Shown here: piece after piece, positions 1-7,648 of the stretch
Layout: the number at the start of each line of letters is the position of its first letter
Numbering within the stretch: position 1 is the stretch's first letter
Assembly: GCA_902588895.1 (NCBI GenBank)
Contig: CACIRC010000007.1
Span: 1 to 50,580 of the forward strand
DNA length: 50,580 nucleotides
DNA from: an uncultured Pelagibacteraceae bacterium
GTDB lineage: Bacteria > Pseudomonadota > Alphaproteobacteria > Pelagibacterales > Pelagibacteraceae
Direction: 5' to 3'
Position numbers and translations under genes: made by a program
Notes under the pieces: model-generated
What the model was told of the DNA's origin: nothing
Seen by the model: the letters and a program-made list of their open reading frames with translations, nothing else
Database searches by the model: none

Positions 1-225
1 TCTAACAATTGTTAAAATAGGATAATAAGTTTTTAATGATACTTTTTGTTTGTTAAATTTTATGTAACTAAAAAGCAAAATAGCTGCAACAAAATATCTT
101 CCAAAAAAAATCTCATAAAGAGAGGCTTTTTCAAAAATATATTTAATTAAGGAGTCCTGCATCGCAAATAATGTCATTGCAATAATTATTAAAATAACAC
201 CCTTAGAATTATTATCTTTAGTCAT
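1..225 (-). CDS. EamA/DMT-family transporter, N-terminal part (runs off the window)
   Basis: An open frame starts with ATG at 225-223 and stays open for 75 codons to the window edge, so only the N-terminus is seen. It begins MTKDNNSKGV and has a hydrophobic first segment, a QDSLIKYIFEKASLYEI stretch and a second hydrophobic segment. It closely parallels the start of the gene just upstream (226-1176: QDGIMKHIYNFVSLYEI), so the two are tandem paralogues. The stop of the upstream gene (TAA at 228-226) directly abuts this ATG, which implies translational coupling. The family (EamA, drug/metabolite transporter superfamily) exports or imports small metabolites across the inner membrane; the substrate cannot be read from sequence. 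Confidence 0.8.
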   Translation of the reverse strand, partial: MTKDNNSKGVILIIIAMTLFAMQDSLIKYIFEKASLYEIFFGRYFVAAILLFSYIKFNKQKVSLKTYYPILTIVR

Positions 226-1176
226 TTATCTAAGGGGTTTTTCTGTAGCTATAGATTGATTTTGTGCTTTTTCACGCATAAAAATATAAACACCACTTGA
301 TACTATAATTAAAATTCCAATTACTGTATTTAATGAAGGTATTTCATCAAAATATAACCATCCTACAAGTGGTGACCAAAATAATATTGAATATTCGAAA
401 GGTGAAACAACAGCTGGAGAAGCTATACTGTAAGCTGTAAATAAAAAAAGAAAAGCAATCGTAGCAGTCACCCCTGTTGCAGTCATTAATAGGATATTAG
501 AGTTAAAATCAACAAACCATTCCCTGAATATAAATTGAGAAGCTGGATGATCCGAGACGTTATATTGACCATCACCAATTATAAAATAGAAAATTATACT
601 AATAATTATTGCGCCAATATAAAATGTAAATGTTTGTGTATAAACACTATCCTTATCAGATGTTTTTTTTATTATTATCATAGATAATGAATAACAAAGC
701 GCACATAAAATAGGTAATAAGCTTAAATAGTTAAAATTACTAAAATCAGGATTTAATGTTATATAAACTCCAATAAATCCCACAACTACAGCAGTCCATC
801 TTCTCAATCCTATTTCTTCTTTTAAAAAAAAATGAGCGAATATTGTAATTAAAAATGGAGTAACAAAAAATAAAGCTGTAGCTGTACCAAGTGGTAACAC
901 GGTCAAAGAAACATAAAAAGAGCTGAAACCAAAGAAAAAAAGTATTACACGCGTAATAGTTAAAAGAGGATATTGGGTTTTAAATACTATTGGTTGTTTT
1001 GTAATTATTAAAAACATTAAAATAAGCATAAAACTTATTACTGTTCTAATTAAGTAAATTTCATAAAGTGAAACAAAATTATAAATATGTTTCATAATTC
1101 CATCCTGGACAGAAAAAACCATCATGGCTATTAGTATGAATACTATCCCTTTAGGATTATTATTAGGGGCGGACAT
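226..1176 (-). CDS. EamA/DMT-family inner-membrane transporter
   Basis: The 316-residue protein has about ten hydrophobic helices and an internal two-fold repeat, as expected for EamA (RhaT/YdcZ-like) permeases. The short N-terminus is followed at once by TM1, and the C-terminus is polar. It sits 19 bases behind the amidinotransferase gene on the same strand and abuts a paralogue downstream, so it is probably the penultimate visible gene of the operon that starts at 5771. A role in moving an amine or amino-acid product of that operon would fit, but this is inference; DMT substrates are not predictable from sequence. Family call secure, substrate unknown. Confidence 0.85.
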   Translation of the reverse strand: MSAPNNNPKGIVFILIAMMVFSVQDGIMKHIYNFVSLYEIYLIRTVISFMLILMFLIITKQPIVFKTQYPLLTITRVILFFFGFSSFYVSLTVLPLGTATALFFVTPFLITIFAHFFLKEEIGLRRWTAVVVGFIGVYITLNPDFSNFNYLSLLPILCALCYSLSMIIIKKTSDKDSVYTQTFTFYIGAIIISIIFYFIIGDGQYNVSDHPASQFIFREWFVDFNSNILLMTATGVTATIAFLFLFTAYSIASPAVVSPFEYSILFWSPLVGWLYFDEIPSLNTVIGILIIVSSGVYIFMREKAQNQSIATEKPLR

Positions 1177-1195
1177 TAATTAGTTTACAACGAAT

Positions 1196-2305
1196 TTATT
1201 GTTTTGGAAAATAGTTCTGAAGATCGCCATCTCTAAAAACATCAGTTGTACTGCAATGTAAACTACCACCAAAAGCATAGACTTCTCTAAAATCTATTGG
1301 AATTACTTCCATTCCAAGCTTATCTAATTGTTCAGCTTGATAAACTTCTGTCTTTTCTACACATACTGTTTTTGGGTCTAGAACTAAAACGTTCATTGAT
1401 AACCATACAGAGTAATAACTTAGATCTGGAGGTGAATTATGAGCTGGTTGCGCTGCATAAACAATTTCCCAACCATTATCCTCAAAAAGTTTCCTTTGTT
1501 CTTTTGGAAGTTTTCTAACCGGATTATTCAAAATTAACCCAGGTTTTATAGGTGTAAAAGTTGCATCTATATGAATTGGGTAGGGATCTCCTGGAAAATT
1601 CACTGTATGGATCCTATGATCTGGAAAATGTCTTTTTAACCAGTCAATTCCTTTTAGATTAGTTGTAAATCCATGTTGAACAATTAAATCCTTCCCAAAT
1701 CTTAAAATATCTGCAGCATCAAAAAGTGGTTCCTCTTCAGTTGTAACAAAATATTTTTTCTCTGCCCACTGTAATCTTTGATCTATACTCACATCTTCAG
1801 ATAAATAATTCATATGATAATCAGCATCAGTCAATCTAGGCTTAGGTGCTGTTTCGTGTCTCATGCCTGGATCCTCAACAAAGTACTTTTGTAATAATGG
1901 TCTATAGGCCAAATACTCAAACCATCTACATCTAAAACTCATGGTAGCTTCCAGCATTTCTTTTCCAACTGTAATTATAACGTCTCTAGACGGCATACAC
2001 CCAAACATATGTTCTACTTCCCAATCAGGAGTAGCAATTTTTTCATCAAATTTGAGTGGAGTAGGTCTATCAACTCTTATACCTCTACCTTCAAGCGTTT
2101 TAACAAATTTGTCTAATAGTTCATTAGCTCTATCTATAGAGTCTTGTGTTCGTCGTCCGTGTTTACCTTTCATCACAGAGTCAGGTGGAATCTTACAATC
2201 AACAGCTGGTTCAGGTGCAGGAATACAACAATTATCAGCCCGTCCAACTATTACATGTTTTAAAGGATCCCATTCATTCCAACTTTGAACAATTGTCTTT
2301 TTCAT
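1196..2305 (-). CDS. Glycine amidinotransferase-like enzyme (AGAT family)
   Basis: The 369-residue protein matches the L-arginine:glycine amidinotransferase fold. FDAADILRFGKD (about 195-206) carries the catalytic Asp region (D199), PIHIDATF (243-250) the catalytic His (H245), and GGSLHCST (346-353) the nucleophilic Cys (C351). WLSMNVLVLD (301-310) is also typical. AGAT moves the amidino group of arginine to glycine, giving guanidinoacetate and ornithine; the reaction is reversible, and bacterial homologues can use other amine acceptors. It is soluble. It follows the GMC oxidoreductase after a 51-base gap on the same strand. Function in this quaternary-amine locus is unclear: it might make a guanidino compound, or release glycine from guanidinoacetate in a glycine-requiring lineage (inference). 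Confidence 0.82.
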   Translation of the reverse strand: MKKTIVQSWNEWDPLKHVIVGRADNCCIPAPEPAVDCKIPPDSVMKGKHGRRTQDSIDRANELLDKFVKTLEGRGIRVDRPTPLKFDEKIATPDWEVEHMFGCMPSRDVIITVGKEMLEATMSFRCRWFEYLAYRPLLQKYFVEDPGMRHETAPKPRLTDADYHMNYLSEDVSIDQRLQWAEKKYFVTTEEEPLFDAADILRFGKDLIVQHGFTTNLKGIDWLKRHFPDHRIHTVNFPGDPYPIHIDATFTPIKPGLILNNPVRKLPKEQRKLFEDNGWEIVYAAQPAHNSPPDLSYYSVWLSMNVLVLDPKTVCVEKTEVYQAEQLDKLGMEVIPIDFREVYAFGGSLHCSTTDVFRDGDLQNYFPKQ

Positions 2306-2356
2306 TCTATGTAGATGATTAATTTAAATAGAAGTTAATTTCAATAAATTTCAATA

Positions 2357-3940
2357 TTAAGAATTTAAAATAAATTCCGATGCTCTTTCGGCAATCATTA
2401 AAGTTGGAGCATTTAGATTTCCACTTGTAATTTCTGGCATTACAGAAGCATCAACTACTCTTAAGTTTTCTATACCATGAACTTTTAGTTTTTGGTCAAC
2501 TACAGCCATATTATCTACTCCCATTTTTAAAGTACAAGATGGGTGATATGCTGTCTCTGCTTTTGAACGAATATATTCCTCAAATACTTCATTAGTTTGA
2601 GCATGTTCTCCTGGTCCAATCTCATTTCCCGCATATGGTTTAAAGGAATCTTGTCCCAAAATTTTTCTAGCTACATGAATACATTCTATTGTTTGCTTTA
2701 GATCATCTTCATGTTCTAGATAATTAAATTGTATTTTTGGATAATCATAAGGGTTTGAGCTGTTCAAAGTTATATGACCTCTACTTTTTGGATGGTTTGG
2801 GCTAGCATGTAATTGGTAACCATGCCTATCTGGATCAACTAATCCATGATCAATTACGAAAGCAGGAAAAAAATGAAATTGAATATTAGGATACTCTCTT
2901 GCTGGAGATGATTTACAAAAACCCCCAGCTTCTAAGAAAGAAGTAGAGCAGGGACCACTTCTATTTAAAAACCACTGAATACCAATCCTTATCATATTAA
3001 GCTTATTAACATATGAATATAAGGTATCTTTAGTTTTACATTCTTGCTGAACATAAGTTTCTAAGTGATCTTGCAAGTTTTTCCCAACTCCCTCTAAGTT
3101 GTGAACAACATCAATTCCCTTATCTTTTAAGTGCTGGCTTGGACCAATTCCAGAAAGCATTAGTAATTGCGGTGAATTAATTGCACCTCCACTTAAAATT
3201 ACTTCTTTATTGGCATAAATCTTTTCGACTTTATTTTTTATTTTTACTTCAATTCCAATTGCTTTTTTTCCATCAAATATAATTCTCTCAACAAAAGCTT
3301 CAGTGAATACTTTAAGGTTTTTTCTTTTTTTGGCAGGATTTAAATAATATTTTGATACGCTAGCTCGTTCACCCTTATGAATAGTAACATCATACATTCC
3401 AAAACCTTCTTGCTCTTTACCATTCATGTCATTATTTATTTTGTAACCAGCTTCACCAGCTGAGTCGACAAACGCTTTGAATAAAGGATTTTTATTTTTA
3501 GATTGGTTTACTGGTAGTATTCCACTACCACCTCGATACTCATTTTCTCCTTCAGACCATGTTTCAATTTTTTTGAAATAGGGAAGAACTTTTTCATAAG
3601 ACCAATCTTCCAATCCAAATGAAGCCCATCTTTTATAATCATTTGGATTTCCTCTGACAAATACCATTCCATTATGTGCAGAACATCCACCAATCATTTT
3701 TCCCCTAGGACAAAACAATCTTCTGTTATGTAGATGAGGTTCTGGTTCTGAATAATATTTGTAGTTATATTTTGGATCATGCATTGTGTATAAAATCGCA
3801 AGTGGCATGTTGACTTTCCAAATATCACTGGGTTTTCCTGCTTCAAATATTGCTACATTGTTTTGATCATTTTCTGTCAATCGGTTTGCAAGTACACAGC
3901 CTGCACTTCCTGCGCCAATTATTAAATAATCAAAATTCAT
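2357..3940 (-). CDS. GMC-family FAD oxidoreductase, choline-dehydrogenase-like
   Basis: The 527-residue protein has the N-terminal FAD dinucleotide-binding motif GAGSAG (9-14), the GMC signature around GGCSAHNGMVFVRG (84-97), and the second GMC motif GAINSPQLLMLSGIGP (252-267). At the C-terminus the catalytic His of TAYHPSCT (H466) and the Asn of SGNLNAPT (N510) are both present. The family oxidises primary alcohols, and choline to betaine aldehyde in BetA. The start ATG overlaps the stop of the HD-domain gene by four bases (ATGA), so the two are translationally coupled. The neighbourhood of quaternary-amine genes supports an amino-alcohol substrate, but no betaine-aldehyde dehydrogenase lies next to it, so BetA proper is not proven. 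Confidence 0.85.
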   Translation of the reverse strand: MNFDYLIIGAGSAGCVLANRLTENDQNNVAIFEAGKPSDIWKVNMPLAILYTMHDPKYNYKYYSEPEPHLHNRRLFCPRGKMIGGCSAHNGMVFVRGNPNDYKRWASFGLEDWSYEKVLPYFKKIETWSEGENEYRGGSGILPVNQSKNKNPLFKAFVDSAGEAGYKINNDMNGKEQEGFGMYDVTIHKGERASVSKYYLNPAKKRKNLKVFTEAFVERIIFDGKKAIGIEVKIKNKVEKIYANKEVILSGGAINSPQLLMLSGIGPSQHLKDKGIDVVHNLEGVGKNLQDHLETYVQQECKTKDTLYSYVNKLNMIRIGIQWFLNRSGPCSTSFLEAGGFCKSSPAREYPNIQFHFFPAFVIDHGLVDPDRHGYQLHASPNHPKSRGHITLNSSNPYDYPKIQFNYLEHEDDLKQTIECIHVARKILGQDSFKPYAGNEIGPGEHAQTNEVFEEYIRSKAETAYHPSCTLKMGVDNMAVVDQKLKVHGIENLRVVDASVMPEITSGNLNAPTLMIAERASEFILNS

Positions 3941-4473
3941 ATAAGTTTCGAACTTAACAACTTTTCATAATCATGAATAGATTTCATTTTAATGTCAGTT
4001 CTTTTTGCGGCTTCGTCAAATTTTCGGAGTAGAATTGATGGCTTAAAGTAAGATTTATTCTCAAATTTTTTACTTTCTTTATCATTTAAAACTCCGCCTT
4101 GTAACTTGAGGCTTATTTTTGACGCATCTGATAAAAAATCAAAATATTTTTTATCTCTAGCTAAATAACGTTTAGCTAAAACATGATATTTAATTGGCTC
4201 AACAACTTTTTGTCCAAAAAATTTTTTTAGATACTGATATCCAATATTTTCATGCTCTCCATCTAATTTATTTTTAACTAATTCATCAGGATCTTCTAAA
4301 AGAAAATGACCATAATCATGAAGCAAACATGCGCAAATTAAATCATCATTACATTTAGCCTTTTCAGCTAGCATGGCAGACTGAATCATATGCTCTGACA
4401 TAGTTACTTTCTCACCAATGTACAAAGATTTATTATTTATAAAATTTGAAATGATTTTATAAATTATCTTCAT
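3937..4473 (-). CDS. HD-domain diiron oxygenase, PhnZ/TmpB-like
   Basis: The 178-residue protein is not a generic HD phosphohydrolase. It carries YIGE (18-21) with a His ten residues after the Tyr (H28), LLHDYGH (H52, D53), H74, H97, the LSDASKISLKLQGG motif (about 114-127) and LRKFDEAAK (D152). From memory, the spacing of Y, E, four His and two Asp closely follows PhnZ (Y24, E27, H34, H58, D59, H80, H104, D161). PhnZ-type enzymes use a mixed-valent diiron centre and O2 to cleave the C-P bond of 1-hydroxyalkylphosphonates; TmpB does so on the trimethylated substrate, giving glycine betaine and phosphate. It lies 3 bases after the TauD gene and overlaps the GMC gene. Substrate inferred only. 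Confidence 0.75.
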   Translation of the reverse strand: MKIIYKIISNFINNKSLYIGEKVTMSEHMIQSAMLAEKAKCNDDLICACLLHDYGHFLLEDPDELVKNKLDGEHENIGYQYLKKFFGQKVVEPIKYHVLAKRYLARDKKYFDFLSDASKISLKLQGGVLNDKESKKFENKSYFKPSILLRKFDEAAKRTDIKMKSIHDYEKLLSSKLI

Positions 4474-4476
4474 TTA

Positions 4477-5307
4477 TTATTGCGGATGATCCCCTTCAAC
4501 AGCTATACGATCCATTACTCTTTCAAAGCCAAGCCCTTTATTTGGATAAAAATCAGCAATAGCATAATGCTGAACACTTCTATTATCCCAAATAGCTATT
4601 GCATTTTCGGTCCATTTAAATCTACAAGTAAGATCTAATCTTGCCTGATGTTCAAATAAATAATTTAATATCTCTTTACTATCTTCTTTGTCTATACCAA
4701 CAATTTCTTTTGTGTAAGTCCAATTTACAAAAAGAATTTTTTTACCTGTTTCTGGATGAGTTCTTAAAATTGGATGAGTGTTTGAGTATTCATCCATATT
4801 TCCATTACTTTGCATTGCTTTATATTTATCAAGAAAAAACCCACCTCCTAGTGAGGAATGAACTGCTTTTTTATTTTTGATTTTATTTTTTATCTCTTCT
4901 TCTAGTGTCTCCCATGCAAGTTCCATGTTTGAGAAAACAGTATCTCCTCCAACTGGTGGAATTTTAATTGATTTTAAAATTACAGCTTTAGTTGGTTTTT
5001 CGTTATAGCTAACATCTGAATGCCAACCTTCACCCCATTGTGTTTTTTCTTCAGGTTTTTTTATTATTCTAATTATTTCAGGGAATTCACTTAGACCTCT
5101 TACATAAGCATGTGTTTCTAATGGTCCAAACTTTGAAGCTAGAGCAACATGTTGTTCTGACGTCAAAGGTTGATCTCGAAAAAATATAACTTTGTGTTCT
5201 AATAATAGGTTATTTATTTTTTTAAAATTTTTATCTGAAACGTCAGTCAAGTCAATTCCACTTATTTCAGCACCTAATGCTCCTGATAATAATTTTACAT
5301 CAATCAT
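4477..5307 (-). CDS. TauD/TfdA-family Fe(II)/2-oxoglutarate dioxygenase
   Basis: The 276-residue protein has the facial triad HSD (H96, D98) in GWHSDVSY and the distal His of WDNRSVQHYA (H247). The 2-oxoglutarate-binding Arg is in ERVMDR (R263 or R267). Size and motif order fit taurine dioxygenase relatives, which hydroxylate a carbon next to a sulfonate or other heteroatom. Its first codon overlaps the thioesterase stop by four bases, and only three bases separate it from the HD oxygenase gene, so the enzymes are probably co-translated. A hydroxylase followed by a PhnZ-like oxygenase is the logic of two-step oxidative phosphonate breakdown (as in PhnY/PhnZ), but PhnY belongs to a different dioxygenase subfamily. 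The true substrate is open. Confidence 0.85.
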   Translation of the reverse strand: MIDVKLLSGALGAEISGIDLTDVSDKNFKKINNLLLEHKVIFFRDQPLTSEQHVALASKFGPLETHAYVRGLSEFPEIIRIIKKPEEKTQWGEGWHSDVSYNEKPTKAVILKSIKIPPVGGDTVFSNMELAWETLEEEIKNKIKNKKAVHSSLGGGFFLDKYKAMQSNGNMDEYSNTHPILRTHPETGKKILFVNWTYTKEIVGIDKEDSKEILNYLFEHQARLDLTCRFKWTENAIAIWDNRSVQHYAIADFYPNKGLGFERVMDRIAVEGDHPQ

Positions 5308-5771
5308 TTTTTAAGTTTTCCAATAATGGATAAATTGTCAGAATTAAATTCATTTTTATTTTCATTAATAAAGTCATCCATAATTTTAATTTTTTCATCT
5401 TCAAATTCTGTAACTTTTCTTTTACTAAGATCAATATAAAGCGCTAACATTTCAATAGTTGCTGATAATTTTTTTGATGATTTTTCAATCATTTCCATCT
5501 TGAAATGTAATCTCTTTCTATCATGATCAAAGAAGCTTAAAACAATTTCAACTTCATCTCCCTCTTTAACTTCACCATCATATGTAGTACGTGTTTCAAC
5601 AACCATGGTACTTCTTTGGGTATCCTTTGCAGATTTTTCACCCATCTTAAATTTTTCTAGAATGATCTCCCAAGTCTGATCAAAAACTAAGACATAGTAA
5701 GCCATGTTCATATGATTATTATAATCAGTCCATTCTTTTTTGATTGTTTGGTTTGTTATGTGAAAAGACAT
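5304..5771 (-). CDS. Hot-dog thioesterase, betainyl-CoA thioesterase-like
   Basis: The 155-residue protein begins with the 4-hydroxybenzoyl-CoA-thioesterase-type signature DYNNHMN (16-22) and continues with the beta-rich hot-dog fold (VVETRTTYDGEVKEGDEV). In bacterial carnitine degradation a protein of this type hydrolyses betainyl-CoA to glycine betaine. Here it stands divergent to the beta-keto acid cleavage enzyme that would make betainyl-CoA, which supports that role. A Shine-Dalgarno-like GGACGAGGGAA lies about 8-18 bases before the ATG. It is the first gene of the minus-strand operon running to the left edge and overlaps the TauD gene by four bases. Family is secure; specific substrate is from context. 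Confidence 0.75.
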   Translation of the reverse strand: MSFHITNQTIKKEWTDYNNHMNMAYYVLVFDQTWEIILEKFKMGEKSAKDTQRSTMVVETRTTYDGEVKEGDEVEIVLSFFDHDRKRLHFKMEMIEKSSKKLSATIEMLALYIDLSKRKVTEFEDEKIKIMDDFINENKNEFNSDNLSIIGKLKK

Positions 5772-5818
5772 TTTTTTATTCCCTCGTCCTTTTTATAATA
5801 GTATAAATCTTACTTAAA
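5772..5818. promoter_or_regulatory. Divergent promoter region between thioesterase and cleavage-enzyme operons
   Basis: The 47-base spacer separates two divergent operons. On the plus strand a perfect TATAAT box lies at 5794-5799, about 20 bases before the ATG at 5819, leaving a very short leader with no evident Shine-Dalgarno. On the minus strand TATACT (complement of 5800-5805) overlaps it, followed by the ribosome site GGACGAGGG. Overlapping -10 elements suggest the two arms are controlled together. No clear -35 was found. Confidence 0.45.
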
Positions 5819-6706
5819 ATGAACAACAAGGTATTCATATCATGTGCTGTGACGGGGTCAGGAGATACCGCAAGTAAGCATCCAGATTTACCAAAAACAC
5901 CAGAACAAATTGCTAAAGCATCAATTGAAGCCGCAAAAGCTGGAGCTGCTATTGCTCATATTCATGTGAGGGAGGAAGACGGAACTCCAAGTAGAAGATT
6001 AGAGTTATACAAAGAGGTTGTAGATAGAGTTCGTTCAAGTGATACAGATGTGATTTTGAATCTAACAACTGGTATGGGTGGAGATTTAGATATTGGTCAA
6101 GGCAAAGACCCATTAGAGTTTGGACCAATGACTGATATGGCAAATGTTATGGAAAGAATTGCAAATGCTGAACAATTTTTACCAGAGATTTGCACTTTAG
6201 ATTGTGGAACTTTAAACTTTGGTGATAGTTCAGTTATAACCGTTAATACTCCAAACGATTTAAGAAAAGCTGCAAAAAGATTGAAAGAAATTAAAGTAAA
6301 ACCTGAAATCGAGGCGTTTGATTTAGGCAATATGTGGTTTGGTGCACAGCTATATAAAGAAGGATTGTTGGATGATCCGCCTATGTTTCAAATGTGTTTA
6401 GGAATTCCTTGGGGAGCACCAGCTACTCCATTAGCAATGCAAGCTATGAAAGATATTATGCCAAAAGAAGGCGTGTGGTCAGGCTTTGCAATTTCAAAAA
6501 ATGAGATGCCATTTGTAGCACAAACAGTAATTATGGGCGGTAATCCTAGAGTAGGTTTAGAAGATAATTTGTATTTATCTAAAGGAAAACTGGCAACAAA
6601 TGCCCAATTAGTTGAAAAGGCAATTAGAATTGTTGAAGATCTAGGTGTATCAACAATGACACCCGCAGAAACAAGAGAGAAGTTAAAACTTGTTAAACAC
6701 AAGTAA
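5819..6706 (+). CDS. Beta-keto acid cleavage enzyme (BKACE), probable 3-dehydrocarnitine cleavage
   Basis: The 295-residue protein starts with SCAVTGSGDT and has the Zn-binding HIH (H47, H49) and the late Glu in GGNPRVGLEDNLY (E248), the signature of the Kce/DUF849 family. These enzymes condense a beta-keto acid with acetyl-CoA and split it to acetoacetate plus a new acyl-CoA. With 3-dehydrocarnitine the products are acetoacetate and betainyl-CoA. The next gene is a carnitine-dehydrogenase-like protein and the divergent gene a betainyl-CoA-type thioesterase, so the three enzymes form the complete carnitine-to-betaine set. The stop overlaps the next start (TAATG). Family is very likely; the carnitine role rests on context. 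Confidence 0.85.
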   Translation: MNNKVFISCAVTGSGDTASKHPDLPKTPEQIAKASIEAAKAGAAIAHIHVREEDGTPSRRLELYKEVVDRVRSSDTDVILNLTTGMGGDLDIGQGKDPLEFGPMTDMANVMERIANAEQFLPEICTLDCGTLNFGDSSVITVNTPNDLRKAAKRLKEIKVKPEIEAFDLGNMWFGAQLYKEGLLDDPPMFQMCLGIPWGAPATPLAMQAMKDIMPKEGVWSGFAISKNEMPFVAQTVIMGGNPRVGLEDNLYLSKGKLATNAQLVEKAIRIVEDLGVSTMTPAETREKLKLVKHK

Positions 6707-7647
6707 TGCAAAATATTAAAAAAGTTGCAATAATTGGAACTGGGATAATTGGGGCAGGGTGGATCATACGTTGTTTGGCTCACAACAAAATTGTTTATGC
6801 ATTTGATAAAGATATTAAGTTAAAAAAAAATTTATTATCTGAAATAAAAAGAACTTGGCCATTTGTAAAAAAACTATTTAATAAAAAAAAATTAAATCTA
6901 AAAAATTTTCATTTTTTTACCTCAATAGAACAAACATTAAAAGACGCAGATTTTATTCAGGAGTGTGCAACTGAAAATTATTCTTTAAAAACTAAATTGA
7001 TTAGCACTATTGGAAAATATGCAAAATCTAATTCAATAATTGCTTCAAGCTCATCGGGTTTGTTGCCAACTAGAATTTATTCAAAATGTAAAAATCCAGA
7101 GAGGGGAATAATTGGACATCCATTCAATCCTGTATATTTACTGCCTGCTGTAGAAATTGTTCCAGGTAAGAGAACTTCAAAAAAAAATTTAAATTTAGCT
7201 AAAAAATTTTACAAATCAATTTCTATGAATCCAATTATGGTTAAAAATGAATTACCTGGATATTTGTCTGACAGATTACAAGAAGCTTTATGGAGAGAAG
7301 GGCTACATATTATTAATGAGGGATATGCAACTACGGAAGAATTAGATAGAGCAATTGAAGATGGCCCAGGATTAAGATGGTCTTTGATGGGTACATTTTT
7401 AACCTTTCATCTTGCTGGAGGAAAAACGGGAATGAAACATATGTTGGAACAATTTGGACCTGCTTTAAAATTACCATGGACTAAATTAAAGGCCCCTAAG
7501 CTATCAAAAAAATTATCTTCTAGATTGATTTCAGGAACAGCAAGACAGGCTAAAGGTAAATCAGTTGCAATGATATCTAATATAAGAGACCAGTATTTGG
7601 TTGATATTCAAAAGTTAAGAAAGAAATACGAAAAAAAACTTAGGTAA
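6706..7647 (+). CDS. L-carnitine dehydrogenase-like 3-hydroxyacyl-CoA dehydrogenase family protein
   Basis: The 313-residue protein has an N-terminal Rossmann motif GTGIIGAGW (11-19) and GHPFNPVYLLPAVEIVPG (about 137-154), which includes the catalytic His of the HCDH family. Length and the GxGIIGxGW variant are typical of bacterial L-carnitine dehydrogenase, which oxidises carnitine to 3-dehydrocarnitine with NAD. Some relatives carry a fused C-terminal thioesterase; here that activity is the separate gene at 5304-5771. Its start overlaps the BKACE stop by one base. It ends one base before the convergent SDR gene. A plain 3-hydroxybutyryl-CoA dehydrogenase is the alternative, but the partners favour carnitine. 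Confidence 0.78.
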   Translation: MQNIKKVAIIGTGIIGAGWIIRCLAHNKIVYAFDKDIKLKKNLLSEIKRTWPFVKKLFNKKKLNLKNFHFFTSIEQTLKDADFIQECATENYSLKTKLISTIGKYAKSNSIIASSSSGLLPTRIYSKCKNPERGIIGHPFNPVYLLPAVEIVPGKRTSKKNLNLAKKFYKSISMNPIMVKNELPGYLSDRLQEALWREGLHIINEGYATTEELDRAIEDGPGLRWSLMGTFLTFHLAGGKTGMKHMLEQFGPALKLPWTKLKAPKLSKKLSSRLISGTARQAKGKSVAMISNIRDQYLVDIQKLRKKYEKKLR

Positions 7648-7648
7648 T

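Noticed and set aside
1941..2288. Plus-strand frame of 115 codons opposite the amidinotransferase
   Set aside because: It lies wholly inside a well-supported gene on the other strand, has no homology-like motifs and no ribosome site.
3937..4473. Calling the HD protein a generic phosphohydrolase
   Set aside because: The YIGE lid, six metal ligands and LQGG motif match the PhnZ/TmpB oxygenases much better than HD phosphohydrolases.
4477..5307. Naming the TauD-type protein taurine dioxygenase (tauD)
   Set aside because: No taurine transporter or sulfite-handling gene is nearby; family motifs alone do not fix the substrate.
6388..6783. Minus-strand frame of 131 codons opposite the BKACE gene
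   Set aside because: It is an antisense shadow of a conserved enzyme gene and encodes low-complexity Ser/Ile/Pro-rich sequence.
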